Shown here: one piece after another, positions 9,885 to 18,244 of the stretch | How the letters are laid out: each line of letters opens with the position of its first letter | Position numbering within the stretch: the first letter of the stretch is position 1 | Assembly: GCF_900155945.1 (NCBI RefSeq) | Contig: NZ_FTMN01000006.1 | Location: 186,001 to 250,000 of the forward strand | Source of the DNA: Marinobacterium stanieri | Lineage (GTDB): Bacteria; Pseudomonadota; Gammaproteobacteria; Pseudomonadales; Balneatricaceae | Direction of reading: 5' to 3' | Length of the DNA stretch: 64,000 bases | The notes under the pieces: generated by a model | Databases searched by the model: none | Told to the model about the DNA's origin: nothing | The model's input: the letters and a program-made list of their open reading frames with translations, nothing else | Position numbers and translations under genes: made by a program

Positions 9885-10119
9885 CGGTTTTCTCCTTTCC
9901 AGGCACTATGGCCAGATTCGGTACCAGTTATTGTTTTGGTATGAGCATTCCGGGCAGCTAATTCAGCCCTGTGCTCGTGTGAATCTAGTTTCGGTTCAAG
10001 GCTCTTTTTCAACAATGACAATTCCAGCCTGATAATTAACTTTTTCGGACACGGGTTTTACAATGGGCGCCATGCCCGCCTCCGGCATTCGACTAAAGGC
10101 AAACAACAAGAGTCATCGC

Positions 10120-11124
10120 ATGAGTATTGAGCATCACTCCATCTCGTCCCATTACGCACGCAGCATTCTGGCCTCGGCCGGCCGGCTGGGGATGGATCAG
10201 GAACAGTTGATGGAAGAGGCAGGGCTTAACCGGGTAATTCTGGAAAGCGAACAACTGAGGATCACACCCAACCAGTTTGCCCGCCTGATGCGAGCGTTCT
10301 GGCAGGCCAGTGACGATGAGTTTCTGGGTATGGGCAGCCAGCCATCCCGTCATGGGGTGTTCACGCTGATGTCCAAGCAGGCGGTGCACTGTCAGAACCT
10401 GAGAGCGGTGTATCATCACATCAGCCATTTCTACAATCTGCTGGCGGACGCGCTGACTCTCAACCTGAGTATTGAGGGCAATGAAGTCCGCTTCTCCATG
10501 CGCTTGACCAAACCGGAACTGGACCCCTCGCACTCTCTGTGCGAATTCCTGCTGCTGATCTGGCACCGTTTCCCCAGTTGGCTGATCGGACAGCGCATCC
10601 CGCTGAAGGCGATCCACCTCGCCCACGCCGCACCTGATCACAAGGGGGAATACCGGCTACTGTTTCCCTGCCCGGCCTATTTTGACCAGCCGGAGACCTG
10701 CCTGGTGTTTGATGCCGACATTCTGAGCGCGCCGGTGGTGCAGACGCCCAAGTCCCTGCGTGCCTATCTGCGTCGCGTGCCTCTGGACTGGTTTATGCGC
10801 CAGGCTTACTACCCGGCATACACCCGCCGGGTGCTGGACCATCTGGAACAGGAAAACGGTCTGCTCAATACCAGCATGGAAAGCATCGCCGATGATCTGC
10901 ATGTGACCACCCGCACCCTGAGGCGCAAGCTGACCGAGGAGGGCACCACCTTCCAGGAACTGAAAGATGGTGTGCGGCGTGATACCGCCATTCATTTCTT
11001 AAGCCGGCCCTCACTGCCAGTCTCGGAAATCTCGCGCAAGCTGGGATTTTCAGAGCCAGCGGCTTTTACACGGGCCTTCAAACAGTGGACCGGCGTCACG
11101 CCCAAGGCGTTCCGCCAGCACTGA
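10120..11124 (+). CDS. AraC-family transcriptional regulator (Arabinose_bd-type N-terminus)
   Basis: 334-aa regulator with an N-terminal ligand-sensing domain of the OruR-like type and a C-terminal pair of helix-turn-helix motifs (SIADDLHVTTRTLRRKL and VSEISRKLGFSEPAAFTRAF). The start at 10120 gives the common N terminus SIEHHSISSHYARSIL and has an AAGAG-like site. An upstream ATG at 10063 lacks a ribosome site. It is divergent from the thiolase gene across about 235 bp, so it is a candidate regulator of the beta-oxidation array. None of the GTCAA-N16-TCAAG sites seen elsewhere occurs in this promoter region, so it probably has a different operator from the tandem pair at 31839-34145. Confidence 0.88.
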   Translation: MSIEHHSISSHYARSILASAGRLGMDQEQLMEEAGLNRVILESEQLRITPNQFARLMRAFWQASDDEFLGMGSQPSRHGVFTLMSKQAVHCQNLRAVYHHISHFYNLLADALTLNLSIEGNEVRFSMRLTKPELDPSHSLCEFLLLIWHRFPSWLIGQRIPLKAIHLAHAAPDHKGEYRLLFPCPAYFDQPETCLVFDADILSAPVVQTPKSLRAYLRRVPLDWFMRQAYYPAYTRRVLDHLEQENGLLNTSMESIADDLHVTTRTLRRKLTEEGTTFQELKDGVRRDTAIHFLSRPSLPVSEISRKLGFSEPAAFTRAFKQWTGVTPKAFRQH

Positions 11125-11155
11125 TCGCCGCATCAGATATCGAACAGAGGCGGCG

Positions 11156-11908
11156 TTATGACTTGCCGCCAAAGAGTGCAGCCAGCGTGCGCGAGGCTTC
11201 TTCAGAGACCAGGTGCTGCATGAACAACTCCACTTCCGCCGGGATCACCTGCTCCAGCGGCTGTCCCACATTGGCCTTGAGCATCGCCTTGGCCTGCAAC
11301 AGCGCCAAAGGCGGCTTGGCAGCCAGACGTTTGGCCATATCGGTACTGGTGGCCAGCAGCTGATCCGGTGCAACCGCCTTGTTCACGATCCCGTATCCTT
11401 CTGCTGCATCTGCATCAAAGGCATCACAGGCCAGCAAGAGTTCAGCAGCCTTACGGTGGCCCACCAGCTGAGGGATGACAACGCTACTGCCACCTTCGGG
11501 TACCAGCCCCAGGTCGACAAAGGGCATGCGGAACATGGAACCTTTGGCGGCATAGACAAAATCACAGTGCAACAACAGGGTTACGCCGATCCCCACGGCA
11601 ATGCCGTTCACCGCAACCACAACCGGCTTGCGCTGGGCATTCAGCTGCAACAGAAAATCCAGCGCCGGCGTTTTGGTATTACCGGCACGGCTTGCTTCGA
11701 CAAAATCGGCAATATCATTACCGGCACAGAAACTGTCGCCACTGCCGGTGAGATGAATAACCGCCACCTCGGGGTTTTCGTCAGCCGCTACCAGCTGATC
11801 GCACAGTGTCTGATACATGGCCAGTGTCAGGGCATTTTTTTTATCGGCACGGTTGATGCTCAGATAGAGCACTCCCTCTTCGATACGGCTGAGAATCGCG
11901 TCACTCAT
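11156..11908 (-). CDS. Enoyl-CoA hydratase/isomerase family protein (isomerase-like active site)
   Basis: 250-aa single-domain crotonase with DKKNALT, the oxyanion-hole segment GSGDSFCAGNDIADF and a second oxyanion segment NGIAVGIGVTLLLHCDF. The two Glu residues that define enoyl-CoA hydratases are not at the expected places (T110 and the PFVDLG segment). Instead a Glu is present in VPEGGSS (E138), as in delta3,delta2-enoyl-CoA isomerases (ECI type). The likely job is moving double bonds during unsaturated fatty acid oxidation. A GGAG ribosome site is present. It lies 33 bp after the DUF2889 gene and shares its TetR-type operator-promoter. Confidence 0.85.
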   Translation of the reverse strand: MSDAILSRIEEGVLYLSINRADKKNALTLAMYQTLCDQLVAADENPEVAVIHLTGSGDSFCAGNDIADFVEASRAGNTKTPALDFLLQLNAQRKPVVVAVNGIAVGIGVTLLLHCDFVYAAKGSMFRMPFVDLGLVPEGGSSVVIPQLVGHRKAAELLLACDAFDADAAEGYGIVNKAVAPDQLLATSTDMAKRLAAKPPLALLQAKAMLKANVGQPLEQVIPAEVELFMQHLVSEEASRTLAALFGGKS

Positions 11909-11941
11909 ATACTGAACTCCCGTTGGTTGTGCTCATTATTG

Positions 11942-12481
11942 TTATGGTTGGCTGTGCTCGGCCAGAAAGGGCGCCATGACCTCGCCATCACGGGCCAGGG
12001 TATGGCAGTTATCGGCCAGCTTCTGGATCACCCTGGGGTCGTCACCGCTATAGCCATTTTCCGACTGCCACAGGGTTTGATAGGCGGTGGTGGCAATGGG
12101 GCCAAGCAGCTCCAGTAGATGAGTGCAGCCCTTCACCCCGCCCAGCAATTCATGTGCCCGCGCGCGAAAGCCGGACACCAATTGCACGCCCTCCAACACC
12201 TTGAACGCATCGGTGATCTGCGCACAGCGATTGAAGGGAGCCGCATCCATGAACGCCTCTACCTGACGAATGACCAGATCACAGTCGAACGTGAGTGTCA
12301 GCCCCATATCATGCAGTGGCTCGCCCACTTCAATACGACCACCCCGGTCCGCGTTCGCCATGGCAAAGCTTTTCAGGTCACACATGCGCCCTTCCACCTG
12401 CCACAACCCACCGTCCAACTCATAGCCCCTGCACTGAACCTGGCGCGTATGCAGTAACTTGCGTTTGTGCATCTGTGTCAT
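11942..12481 (-). CDS. DUF2889 domain-containing protein
   Basis: 179-aa cytosolic protein of the DUF2889 family, function unknown. Family features visible are CRGYELDGGLWQVEGRM near the N terminus, GEPLHDMGLTLTFD, the DAAPFNRC segment and GCTHLLELLGPIATTAYQ in the C-terminal half. I chose the ATG at 12481, because GAGGAG ends 5 bp before it; an in-frame GTG at 12487 overlaps that ribosome site. First gene of a two-gene unit with the crotonase. Homologues often sit near lipid or CoA-ester catabolic genes, which fits here. The promoter carries a TetR-type palindrome. Confidence 0.8.
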   Translation of the reverse strand: MTQMHKRKLLHTRQVQCRGYELDGGLWQVEGRMCDLKSFAMANADRGGRIEVGEPLHDMGLTLTFDCDLVIRQVEAFMDAAPFNRCAQITDAFKVLEGVQLVSGFRARAHELLGGVKGCTHLLELLGPIATTAYQTLWQSENGYSGDDPRVIQKLADNCHTLARDGEVMAPFLAEHSQP

Positions 12482-12525
12482 ATTCACTCCTCGCGTTGGG
12501 GTTATTGAACGGTGGGACTGACGCC

Positions 12526-12554
12526 AACATAAAAACCAATCCTGACGCTGTCAA
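12526..12554 (-). promoter_or_regulatory. Sigma-70 promoter of the DUF2889-crotonase operon with overlapping TetR-type operator
   Basis: On the minus strand a perfect -35 TTGACA (12554-12549) is separated by 17 bp from TATGTT (12531-12526). The -35 box is part of a palindrome, TTGAC-AGC-GTCAG (12554-12542). The same palindrome occurs twice next to the tetR gene. A bound repressor would cover the -35 element. The site lies 45 bp from the DUF2889 start codon. Confidence 0.65.
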
Positions 12555-12636
12555 GTTAAAAGCTGCAAGTCGATATTTCCACTGGCCTGCGCCAGAGGCG
12601 TTCAATTCATATCAATCGGGAAAGTAAAGGGACTGA

Positions 12637-13257
12637 TCAGTCTGTTGATTGTGGCTTAATACCGGCAGCACGGAACATGCTGATCGCCAGATCCACGACC
12701 TCATCCAGGTGCTTGATATCCACATAGATACCATCCAGCAGCAGACGGGACATGCCGTGCAGGGTGCTCCAGCTCACCTGGGCAAAACGCAGCGGGTCCA
12801 TGTCGTTGGCAATCAACCCACGTTGCTGCCAATCACTGACCATCTCCACATAACGACGGAAGCAGCCGTGTGCCTGTCCCTTGAGCTGCTCGGTCGGCTC
12901 ACCGGCTTTCCACACGTTCTGGCCGAACATGAGGTTGTAGAGTTCCGGGTTGGCCTGGGCAAAACTCAGATACCAGTGGGCAAAACAGGGTAACCACTCA
13001 TCCGGGTCGCTGACCCCGGCCATGGTCTCGCGCAGCGAGTGCTCATAGGCCTTGAAGCCCTCTTCGGCCAGTGCCGACAACAGGGCATGCTTGTCCGTAA
13101 AGTGGTGGTAGGGCGCGGTACGGGACACACCGACACGGTCCGCCAGTTTGCGCATGCTGAGCGCATCGACACCACCTTCGGCAATCAACTGGGTGGCCAC
13201 ATCCAGCAGGCTGCTGCGCAGGTCGCCGTGATGATAAGAGGTCTTGGTCTGATTCAT
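12637..13257 (-). CDS. TetR-family transcriptional regulator
   Basis: 206-aa regulator. The N-terminal helix-turn-helix (LSMRKLADRVGVSRTAPYHHFTDKHALLSAL) is typical of TetR proteins, and a ligand-binding helical domain follows. I use the Met at 13257, because TSYHHGDLR is the common N-terminal motif of this group. The upstream ATG at 13293 would put coding sequence right next to an operator palindrome. It is encoded upstream of and on the same strand as the DUF2889-crotonase unit, and all three share TTGAC-N3-GTCAA-type sites, so it probably represses itself and that unit in response to an acyl-CoA or similar ligand (inference). Confidence 0.9.
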   Translation of the reverse strand: MNQTKTSYHHGDLRSSLLDVATQLIAEGGVDALSMRKLADRVGVSRTAPYHHFTDKHALLSALAEEGFKAYEHSLRETMAGVSDPDEWLPCFAHWYLSFAQANPELYNLMFGQNVWKAGEPTEQLKGQAHGCFRRYVEMVSDWQQRGLIANDMDPLRFAQVSWSTLHGMSRLLLDGIYVDIKHLDEVVDLAISMFRAAGIKPQSTD

Positions 13258-13279
13258 GGCTGGCAGTCTACCCCAAGAC

Positions 13280-13312
13280 TTGACGCTGTCCAAACAAACT
13301 TGACATCGTCAA
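13280..13312. promoter_or_regulatory. Two TetR-type operator palindromes upstream of tetR
   Basis: TTGAC-GCT-GTCCA (13280-13292) and the perfect palindrome TTGAC-ATC-GTCAA (13300-13312) lie 20 bp apart, two helical turns. A third copy is at 12542-12554. Their position 23-55 bp before the tetR start suggests autoregulation. Confidence 0.65.
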
Positions 13313-13877
13313 TATAAAGCTCCGAATTTGCCGCACTTTGCTCGCTCCCGGCACTACAACCTGCCGCGCCCTGAAATCTGCCCGGAACGCCCCGCCCGAC
13401 CACAAAAGCCATACTAGACTTGAGTGTATAAATGCCTGAGGTGACGCTTCAAGGAAACACAAATATCTCGCATCTGAAGCGTTAAACGAAGGTCGGCATT
13501 GCGCAATATGTCAAGACAGGTTCGCAAACTATCAAGCCACCAAAGGTTGCAAGCCAGTAGAGTCGAACCTAATTGCAGGAGTTAGCCATTTCATTTGGCG
13601 CAAGGCTCCGACTCAGCAGAGGGAAAACCCGGCAGTATAAGCCGTTGCGCCCCCGCTGAGGCAAACAAACAATAATAAGATGTGACCACAGAATGAACGC
13701 TGCCATACCGACCACACCGGAAGTCTCGACTTTCGCCGTTTTCCCAACCGAGGAAGCACTGCGCTCTTCCCCTGAGCCGGCTGCCGCCTCACCACTAGTA
13801 GTGAACCCTCAGGCATCCCCCACCACGCCTGTTCTCAAGCACCGTTACTTATAAAAACAACACGCGAGGAAACAACA
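13313..13877. other. 565-bp intergenic region between tetR and the DUF1302 operon
   Basis: No credible gene is seen. It contains the AraC-type site and -10-like hexamer at 13510-13563 and a long leader (about 300 nt) before the DUF1302 start at 13878, which has a good GAGGAA ribosome site at 13866-13871. I see no riboswitch fold or terminator that I could support within the leader. Confidence 0.6.
13510..13563 (+). promoter_or_regulatory. Site F: AraC-type direct repeat and -10-like hexamer upstream of the DUF1302 operon
   Basis: GTCAA at 13510-13514 and ATCAAG at 13531-13536 are direct repeats 21 bp apart. TAGAGT (13558-13563) follows 22 bp after the last base of the repeat. The same layout occurs upstream of four other operons in the window and, reversed, upstream of the second tandem AraC gene. 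The second half-site would overlap the -35 region, as for class II AraC activators. Confidence 0.6.
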
Positions 13878-15512
13878 ATGAGAACCCCTCACGCTGTACT
13901 ACGACAGGGCAAATTCAAACGCAGCACGCTGAGCAAGGTGATTGCGCAGGCGACCGTTGCCGGCGCTTTGGCGGCTCTGGCCGGCCAGGCTCAGGCGCTG
14001 AGTTTTGATCTGGACAACGGCATGACACTGGATGTGGATACCACTGTCGGCTACAGCGCCCAGTGGCGCCGCGAAAGCCATGACCCCAACGTACTGGCGT
14101 TCCCGGCCAGCAACCTGGGCTTCCTGACTGACGACGGTAACCGCAACTTCGACAAGGGTGACATGACCCAGAACCAGGTCAACTTCAGTACCGATCTGGA
14201 TCTCAACTACGGTGACGGTGGTGTCTTTGCCCGCGCCCGTGGCTGGTATGACGAAGTCTACGATGATGATGACCTGATCGGCACCAACACCTGGACCGGT
14301 CAGCCCAAGTCCTTCCAGAAGGATGGCCTGGACGATCACAAGTCCCGACTCGAACTGCAGGATCTGTTCTGGTACCACGGTTTCGCCATGGGCGACCAGT
14401 ACCTGAGCCTGCGTGTGGGTGAACAGGTGGTCAACTGGGGTGAAAGCCTGTTTATCCAGGGGGGTATCTCCACCGCCATGGGTCCGCTGGATGCCACCAA
14501 AGCCAACGCACCGGGCACTGCATTGAAAGATATTTTCATGCCGATCGGCCAGGTCTACGGTGAAATGGCCGTGACGGACCTGTTGTCCATCGGTGCTTAC
14601 TACCAGTATGACTGGGAAAACACCCGCATTGACGCACCGGGCACCTATTTCAATATCCTCGATGGTCTGGGCCAGGGCTCCGTAGGTGACCCCATGGAAA
14701 CCAACGTGATTCCGGGTGTTGGTGGCAATGAGCTGGTCGTCAGCCGGGATAAGCCGGATGAAGGCCAGTACGGTATTGCCATTCGTTACCTGGCAGAAAA
14801 CCTGAACAGCACCGAGTTCGGTTTCTACTACATCAACTACAACGACTTCACTCCGGCGCTGGAATTCCTCTCCAACCCCAACGACGGTGGCTCGGTCAAC
14901 CTGAACCAGAACTACTATGAAGATATCGACCTCTACGGCGTAAGCTTCGGTACCGTGTTCGGTGACATGAATGTCAGCGGTGAACTGTCCTACCGTGACG
15001 GCATCCCGGTACGCCACAACAACACCGCCGGCTTTGCCTACGCCCCGGCAGAAGCCATTCAGGCACAGGTATCCGGTATCTATATCTTCCCGCAGAACCC
15101 GCTGGCCGACACCCTGACGTTTACCGGTGAAATCGCACACAACCGTATTATCGACTTCGACTATCCGGGTGGCATCGACAGTCTGGTTAAAGACCGCAGC
15201 GCCTCCAGCGCCGTTGTCAGCCTGAGCGCCAATTACATGAACATCACCGGTGGTCTGGACATGAAACTGACCGGTACCTACCGCAACGACTTCAATGGCC
15301 GTTCATCAATGGAGTTCTCCTTTGCCGAGGGCACTGAACAGTTTGCACTGAAGTCCGACTTCACCTACCTGGGCCGCCACAAGTTCGGCGCCAGCTATGT
15401 GTGGTACCTGACCGATACCGACGACATCATCGATGATCGCGGCGGCCTGGCCTTTGGTCACCTGAACGCGGACCGTGATTACGTAGCGGCTTACTACAAA
15501 TACACCTTCTAA
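13878..15512 (+). CDS. DUF1302 family outer-membrane protein
   Basis: 544 aa with an N-terminal signal peptide ending near AGQAQALS (about residue 42), then a long aromatic, acidic, strand-rich sequence ending in F (YYKYTF), which is the usual outer-membrane beta-barrel signature. DUF1302 proteins are unstudied in most species but are regularly encoded with DUF1329, YCF48 and MMPL proteins in gene sets for hydrophobic substrates. First gene of the 13878-21511 operon. A likely role is a porin-like outer-membrane channel for the substrate or product of this system (inference). Confidence 0.88.
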   Translation: MRTPHAVLRQGKFKRSTLSKVIAQATVAGALAALAGQAQALSFDLDNGMTLDVDTTVGYSAQWRRESHDPNVLAFPASNLGFLTDDGNRNFDKGDMTQNQVNFSTDLDLNYGDGGVFARARGWYDEVYDDDDLIGTNTWTGQPKSFQKDGLDDHKSRLELQDLFWYHGFAMGDQYLSLRVGEQVVNWGESLFIQGGISTAMGPLDATKANAPGTALKDIFMPIGQVYGEMAVTDLLSIGAYYQYDWENTRIDAPGTYFNILDGLGQGSVGDPMETNVIPGVGGNELVVSRDKPDEGQYGIAIRYLAENLNSTEFGFYYINYNDFTPALEFLSNPNDGGSVNLNQNYYEDIDLYGVSFGTVFGDMNVSGELSYRDGIPVRHNNTAGFAYAPAEAIQAQVSGIYIFPQNPLADTLTFTGEIAHNRIIDFDYPGGIDSLVKDRSASSAVVSLSANYMNITGGLDMKLTGTYRNDFNGRSSMEFSFAEGTEQFALKSDFTYLGRHKFGASYVWYLTDTDDIIDDRGGLAFGHLNADRDYVAAYYKYTF

Positions 15513-15560
15513 GTCTTAAACCAATAATAAAAATCGGACTGCGGTCCGAGGAGACGCATT

Positions 15561-16922
15561 ATGAACCTGAAACGTACTCTGCTCGCCGCCAGCATTGCGG
15601 CGGTTGCTCTCAACGCCGGCTCCGCGCTGGCTGCGGTCAGCCCTGAAGAAGCCGCCAAACTGGGTAAGGAGCTGACTCCGATGGGCGCCGAGCGCGCCGG
15701 TAACGGCAGCGACATTCCCGAGTGGACCGGCGGCCTGACCACCCCACCGGCAGGCTACACCGAGGGCGAGCACCTGGTGGACCCCTTTGCCGATGAGAAA
15801 CCGCTGTACACCATCACCTCAGAGAACTACATGGAGTATGCCGACGTTCTGTCTGATGGTCAGAAAGCGCTGTTCGAGAAAAAGCCGACCTTCAAGATGA
15901 ACGTCTACCCGACACATCGTACGGTACCGGTCCCCGAGTGGGTGGCGAAAAACATCCACACCAACGCGCTGAATGCCGAGCTGACACCGGATGGCAATGG
16001 CGTGGTCAACGCCTATGGCGGCGTACCTTTCGCCATTCCGCAAAACGGCAAGGAAGCGATCTGGAACCACACCCTGCGTTATTACGGTGAAGGCAAGGAT
16101 GCAAGCTATGAGAGCCACACGGTATATGCCAACGGCTCACGTACCATCACGGCCGGCCAGCTGATCGAGACTTACCCGTACAACTACAAGGACGGCAGCC
16201 TCGAAACCTTCAATGGCAACATCATTCACCTGCTGCTGCAGTACTCACTGCCAACACGCCGCAAGGGTGAAATGACGCTGGTACGCGACCCGGTCAACGC
16301 CAACAAGGAACCGCGCCAGGCCTGGCAGTACATTCCTGGTCAGCGCCGAGTACGTCGCGCACCGACCATCGCCTTTGATACGCCGGATCCCGGTTCCAAC
16401 GGCCTGACCACCTATGACCAGGCCTTCATGTTCAACGGTTCCCCGGAGCGCTTCAACTGGGAGCTGGTTGGCAAAAAAGAGATGCTGGTGCCATATAACT
16501 CCTACAAGTTCCTGAGTGCACACAGCAACGGCACACCGATGGATGAAATCGCCCAGGCCGAGCACACCAACCCGGATCTGGAGCGCTGGGAGAAACACCG
16601 CGTCTGGGTTGTGGAAGCAACGCTGCGTGAAGACAGCCGTCATATCTATGGCAAGCGTCGTTTCTACCTGGATGAAGACTCCTGGTTTGCCCTGATGGCC
16701 GACATGTACGACGGCCGTGGTGAGCTGTGGCGCTTTGGCCACTCCCACTTCGTCACGCTGTACAACGAAGACAACCCCATCGCACGCGCGCTCACCAACT
16801 ATGACCTTCAGTCCGGTGACTACGCCATGCAGGAGTACGACCTGATTCCTTACAGCACGGATGCAACCAAGGAAGACAGCTTCTACACCCCGCAGAAGGT
16901 GCGTCAGCTGTCCCGTCGATAA
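15561..16922 (+). CDS. DUF1329 domain-containing periplasmic protein
   Basis: 453 aa with a cleavable signal peptide (MNLKRTLLAASIAAVALNAG, cut near ALAA). The mature protein starts VSPEEAAKLGKELTPMGAER, the conserved N terminus of DUF1329, and keeps AWQYIPGQRRVRRAPT and the tail ending LMADMYDGRGELWRFGH and beyond. The family is thought to have a LolA/LolB-like lipid-binding fold, so a periplasmic carrier for hydrophobic molecules is plausible. It lies 48 bp downstream of the DUF1302 gene and pairs with it in many genomes. No damage is seen. Confidence 0.88.
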   Translation: MNLKRTLLAASIAAVALNAGSALAAVSPEEAAKLGKELTPMGAERAGNGSDIPEWTGGLTTPPAGYTEGEHLVDPFADEKPLYTITSENYMEYADVLSDGQKALFEKKPTFKMNVYPTHRTVPVPEWVAKNIHTNALNAELTPDGNGVVNAYGGVPFAIPQNGKEAIWNHTLRYYGEGKDASYESHTVYANGSRTITAGQLIETYPYNYKDGSLETFNGNIIHLLLQYSLPTRRKGEMTLVRDPVNANKEPRQAWQYIPGQRRVRRAPTIAFDTPDPGSNGLTTYDQAFMFNGSPERFNWELVGKKEMLVPYNSYKFLSAHSNGTPMDEIAQAEHTNPDLERWEKHRVWVVEATLREDSRHIYGKRRFYLDEDSWFALMADMYDGRGELWRFGHSHFVTLYNEDNPIARALTNYDLQSGDYAMQEYDLIPYSTDATKEDSFYTPQKVRQLSRR

Positions 16923-16931
16923 CAGCACATC

Positions 16932-16956
16932 GAGACCGGCAGACACTGCCGGTCTC
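16932..16956 (+). terminator. Perfect hairpin inside the DUF1302 operon
   Basis: A perfect 10-bp stem (GAGACCGGCA / TGCCGGTCTC, 5-nt loop) starts 9 bp after the DUF1329 stop and is followed by ATTT but no long T-run. It probably acts as a partial terminator or mRNA stabiliser, so that the two envelope proteins are made in excess of the downstream transporter. Confidence 0.5.
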
Positions 16957-17089
16957 ATTTCCACGCTATTCCGGAAGCATGTTCCTGCCGAGCCTGTTGC
17001 CGTAATAGCGCCGAAAGGGAAACACCGGTATTGCCCCACCTGTCAGGACCGGGCACAACTCGCTCCACCCACTTAAAAAGAATAATCCT

Positions 17090-18244
17090 ATGAAACAGCT
17101 CAGTTTGCCTCAAACCCTAGTCCAACCGCCCAGTGTGCGGTCCAGCCTGTGCATGCTGGTCGGCCTGGCACTCTCCACCACCGCGCTGGCGGGCGATGCG
17201 CTGGAAGAACCGGCACTGATGTCGCCGCTGGCAGCTCAGAGCCTGGTGCTGGATATGGAGCGTGTCGGCAGCAGCCTGGTGGCCGTTGGCGAGCGCGGTC
17301 ATATTCTGGTGTCGAATGATGAAGCCAGCACCTGGCAGCAGGCCCCCGCGCCCGTGCGTGTCACCCTGACCAACACCTTTTTCATTGACGACAGCTTCGG
17401 CTGGACCGTGGGCCACGATGGCGTGGTGCTCAAGACCGAGGATGGTGGTCAGAGCTGGCGCAAGGTGATGGACGGTAACCGGGCCAATGCATTGATGCAG
17501 GCCCATGCCGAAGCACAGCTGGCCGAACTGGAAGCCGCCATTGCGTCCGCACCCGAGGATGAGCGCGAGGAGCTGGAGTACGAACTCGAAGACCGTATCT
17601 ACATGGCCGAAGATGCTGAAGCCTTCTCCGAAGAAGGCGCCAGCCGCCCCTTCCTGGACGTCTGGTTCAAGGACCGCAATGAAGGCATTGTCGTGGGTGC
17701 CTTTGGCCTGATTCTGCGCACCACCGACGGCGGTGAAACCTGGTCGGCCTGGTTCGACCGCATGGACAACCCGAGCCTGTTTCATCTGAACGCGATCACT
17801 CAGATCGGTGACCAGCTCTACATCGCGGCAGAAGCCGGCAACCTGTTTCGCTCATCTGACTGGGGCCAGAACTGGGAATCCCTGGACAGCCCTTACGACG
17901 GTTCATTCTTCGGCATCATCGGTAATGATCAGGGGCGCATCATCGCCTTTGGTCTGCGCGGTAATGCCTTCCAGTCCAATGATTGGGGCAACCGCTGGCA
18001 GCCGATCGATACCGGTGTGGATTCAACCTTCTTCAGCGGCACCCTGCTGGATGACGGCTCTGCCGTTCTGGTCGGCGCGGCCGGCATGTCACTGCACCTG
18101 GATGCACAAGGCAAGGTGATCGAGAGCAACCGTAATCCGGCCCGCCTGCCACAGAGCAAGGTTCTCACCAGCCCCGAAAAAGGCCTGTTGATCTCGGGTG
18201 CCCACGGCGTACACGCCGCGTCCCTGAGCGGAGGTAAGGAATAA
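17090..18244 (+). CDS. YCF48/BNR-repeat beta-propeller, exported
   Basis: 384 aa with a signal peptide (cleavage near ALAGDA, about residue 35). Blade motifs of the YCF48/sialidase type are visible: GERGHILVSNDEASTWQQ, GHDGVVLKTEDGGQSWRK, GAFGLILRTTDGGETWSA, AEAGNLFRSSDWGQNWES and GLRGNAFQSNDWGNRWQP. An acidic, Glu/Ala-rich probable helix (about residues 140-180) interrupts the propeller between the second and third visible blades. YCF48 is an assembly factor for photosystem II in cyanobacteria. Relatives like this one accompany MMPL transporters and may help assemble or dock them at the periplasmic face. Its stop codon overlaps the next start by one base. Confidence 0.82.
   Translation: MKQLSLPQTLVQPPSVRSSLCMLVGLALSTTALAGDALEEPALMSPLAAQSLVLDMERVGSSLVAVGERGHILVSNDEASTWQQAPAPVRVTLTNTFFIDDSFGWTVGHDGVVLKTEDGGQSWRKVMDGNRANALMQAHAEAQLAELEAAIASAPEDEREELEYELEDRIYMAEDAEAFSEEGASRPFLDVWFKDRNEGIVVGAFGLILRTTDGGETWSAWFDRMDNPSLFHLNAITQIGDQLYIAAEAGNLFRSSDWGQNWESLDSPYDGSFFGIIGNDQGRIIAFGLRGNAFQSNDWGNRWQPIDTGVDSTFFSGTLLDDGSAVLVGAAGMSLHLDAQGKVIESNRNPARLPQSKVLTSPEKGLLISGAHGVHAASLSGGKE

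Noticed and set aside
13613-13816. Short open frame on the minus strand in the gap before the DUF1302 gene
   Set aside because: No ribosome site, no family similarity that I recognise, and it overlaps the probable leader of the DUF1302 operon.
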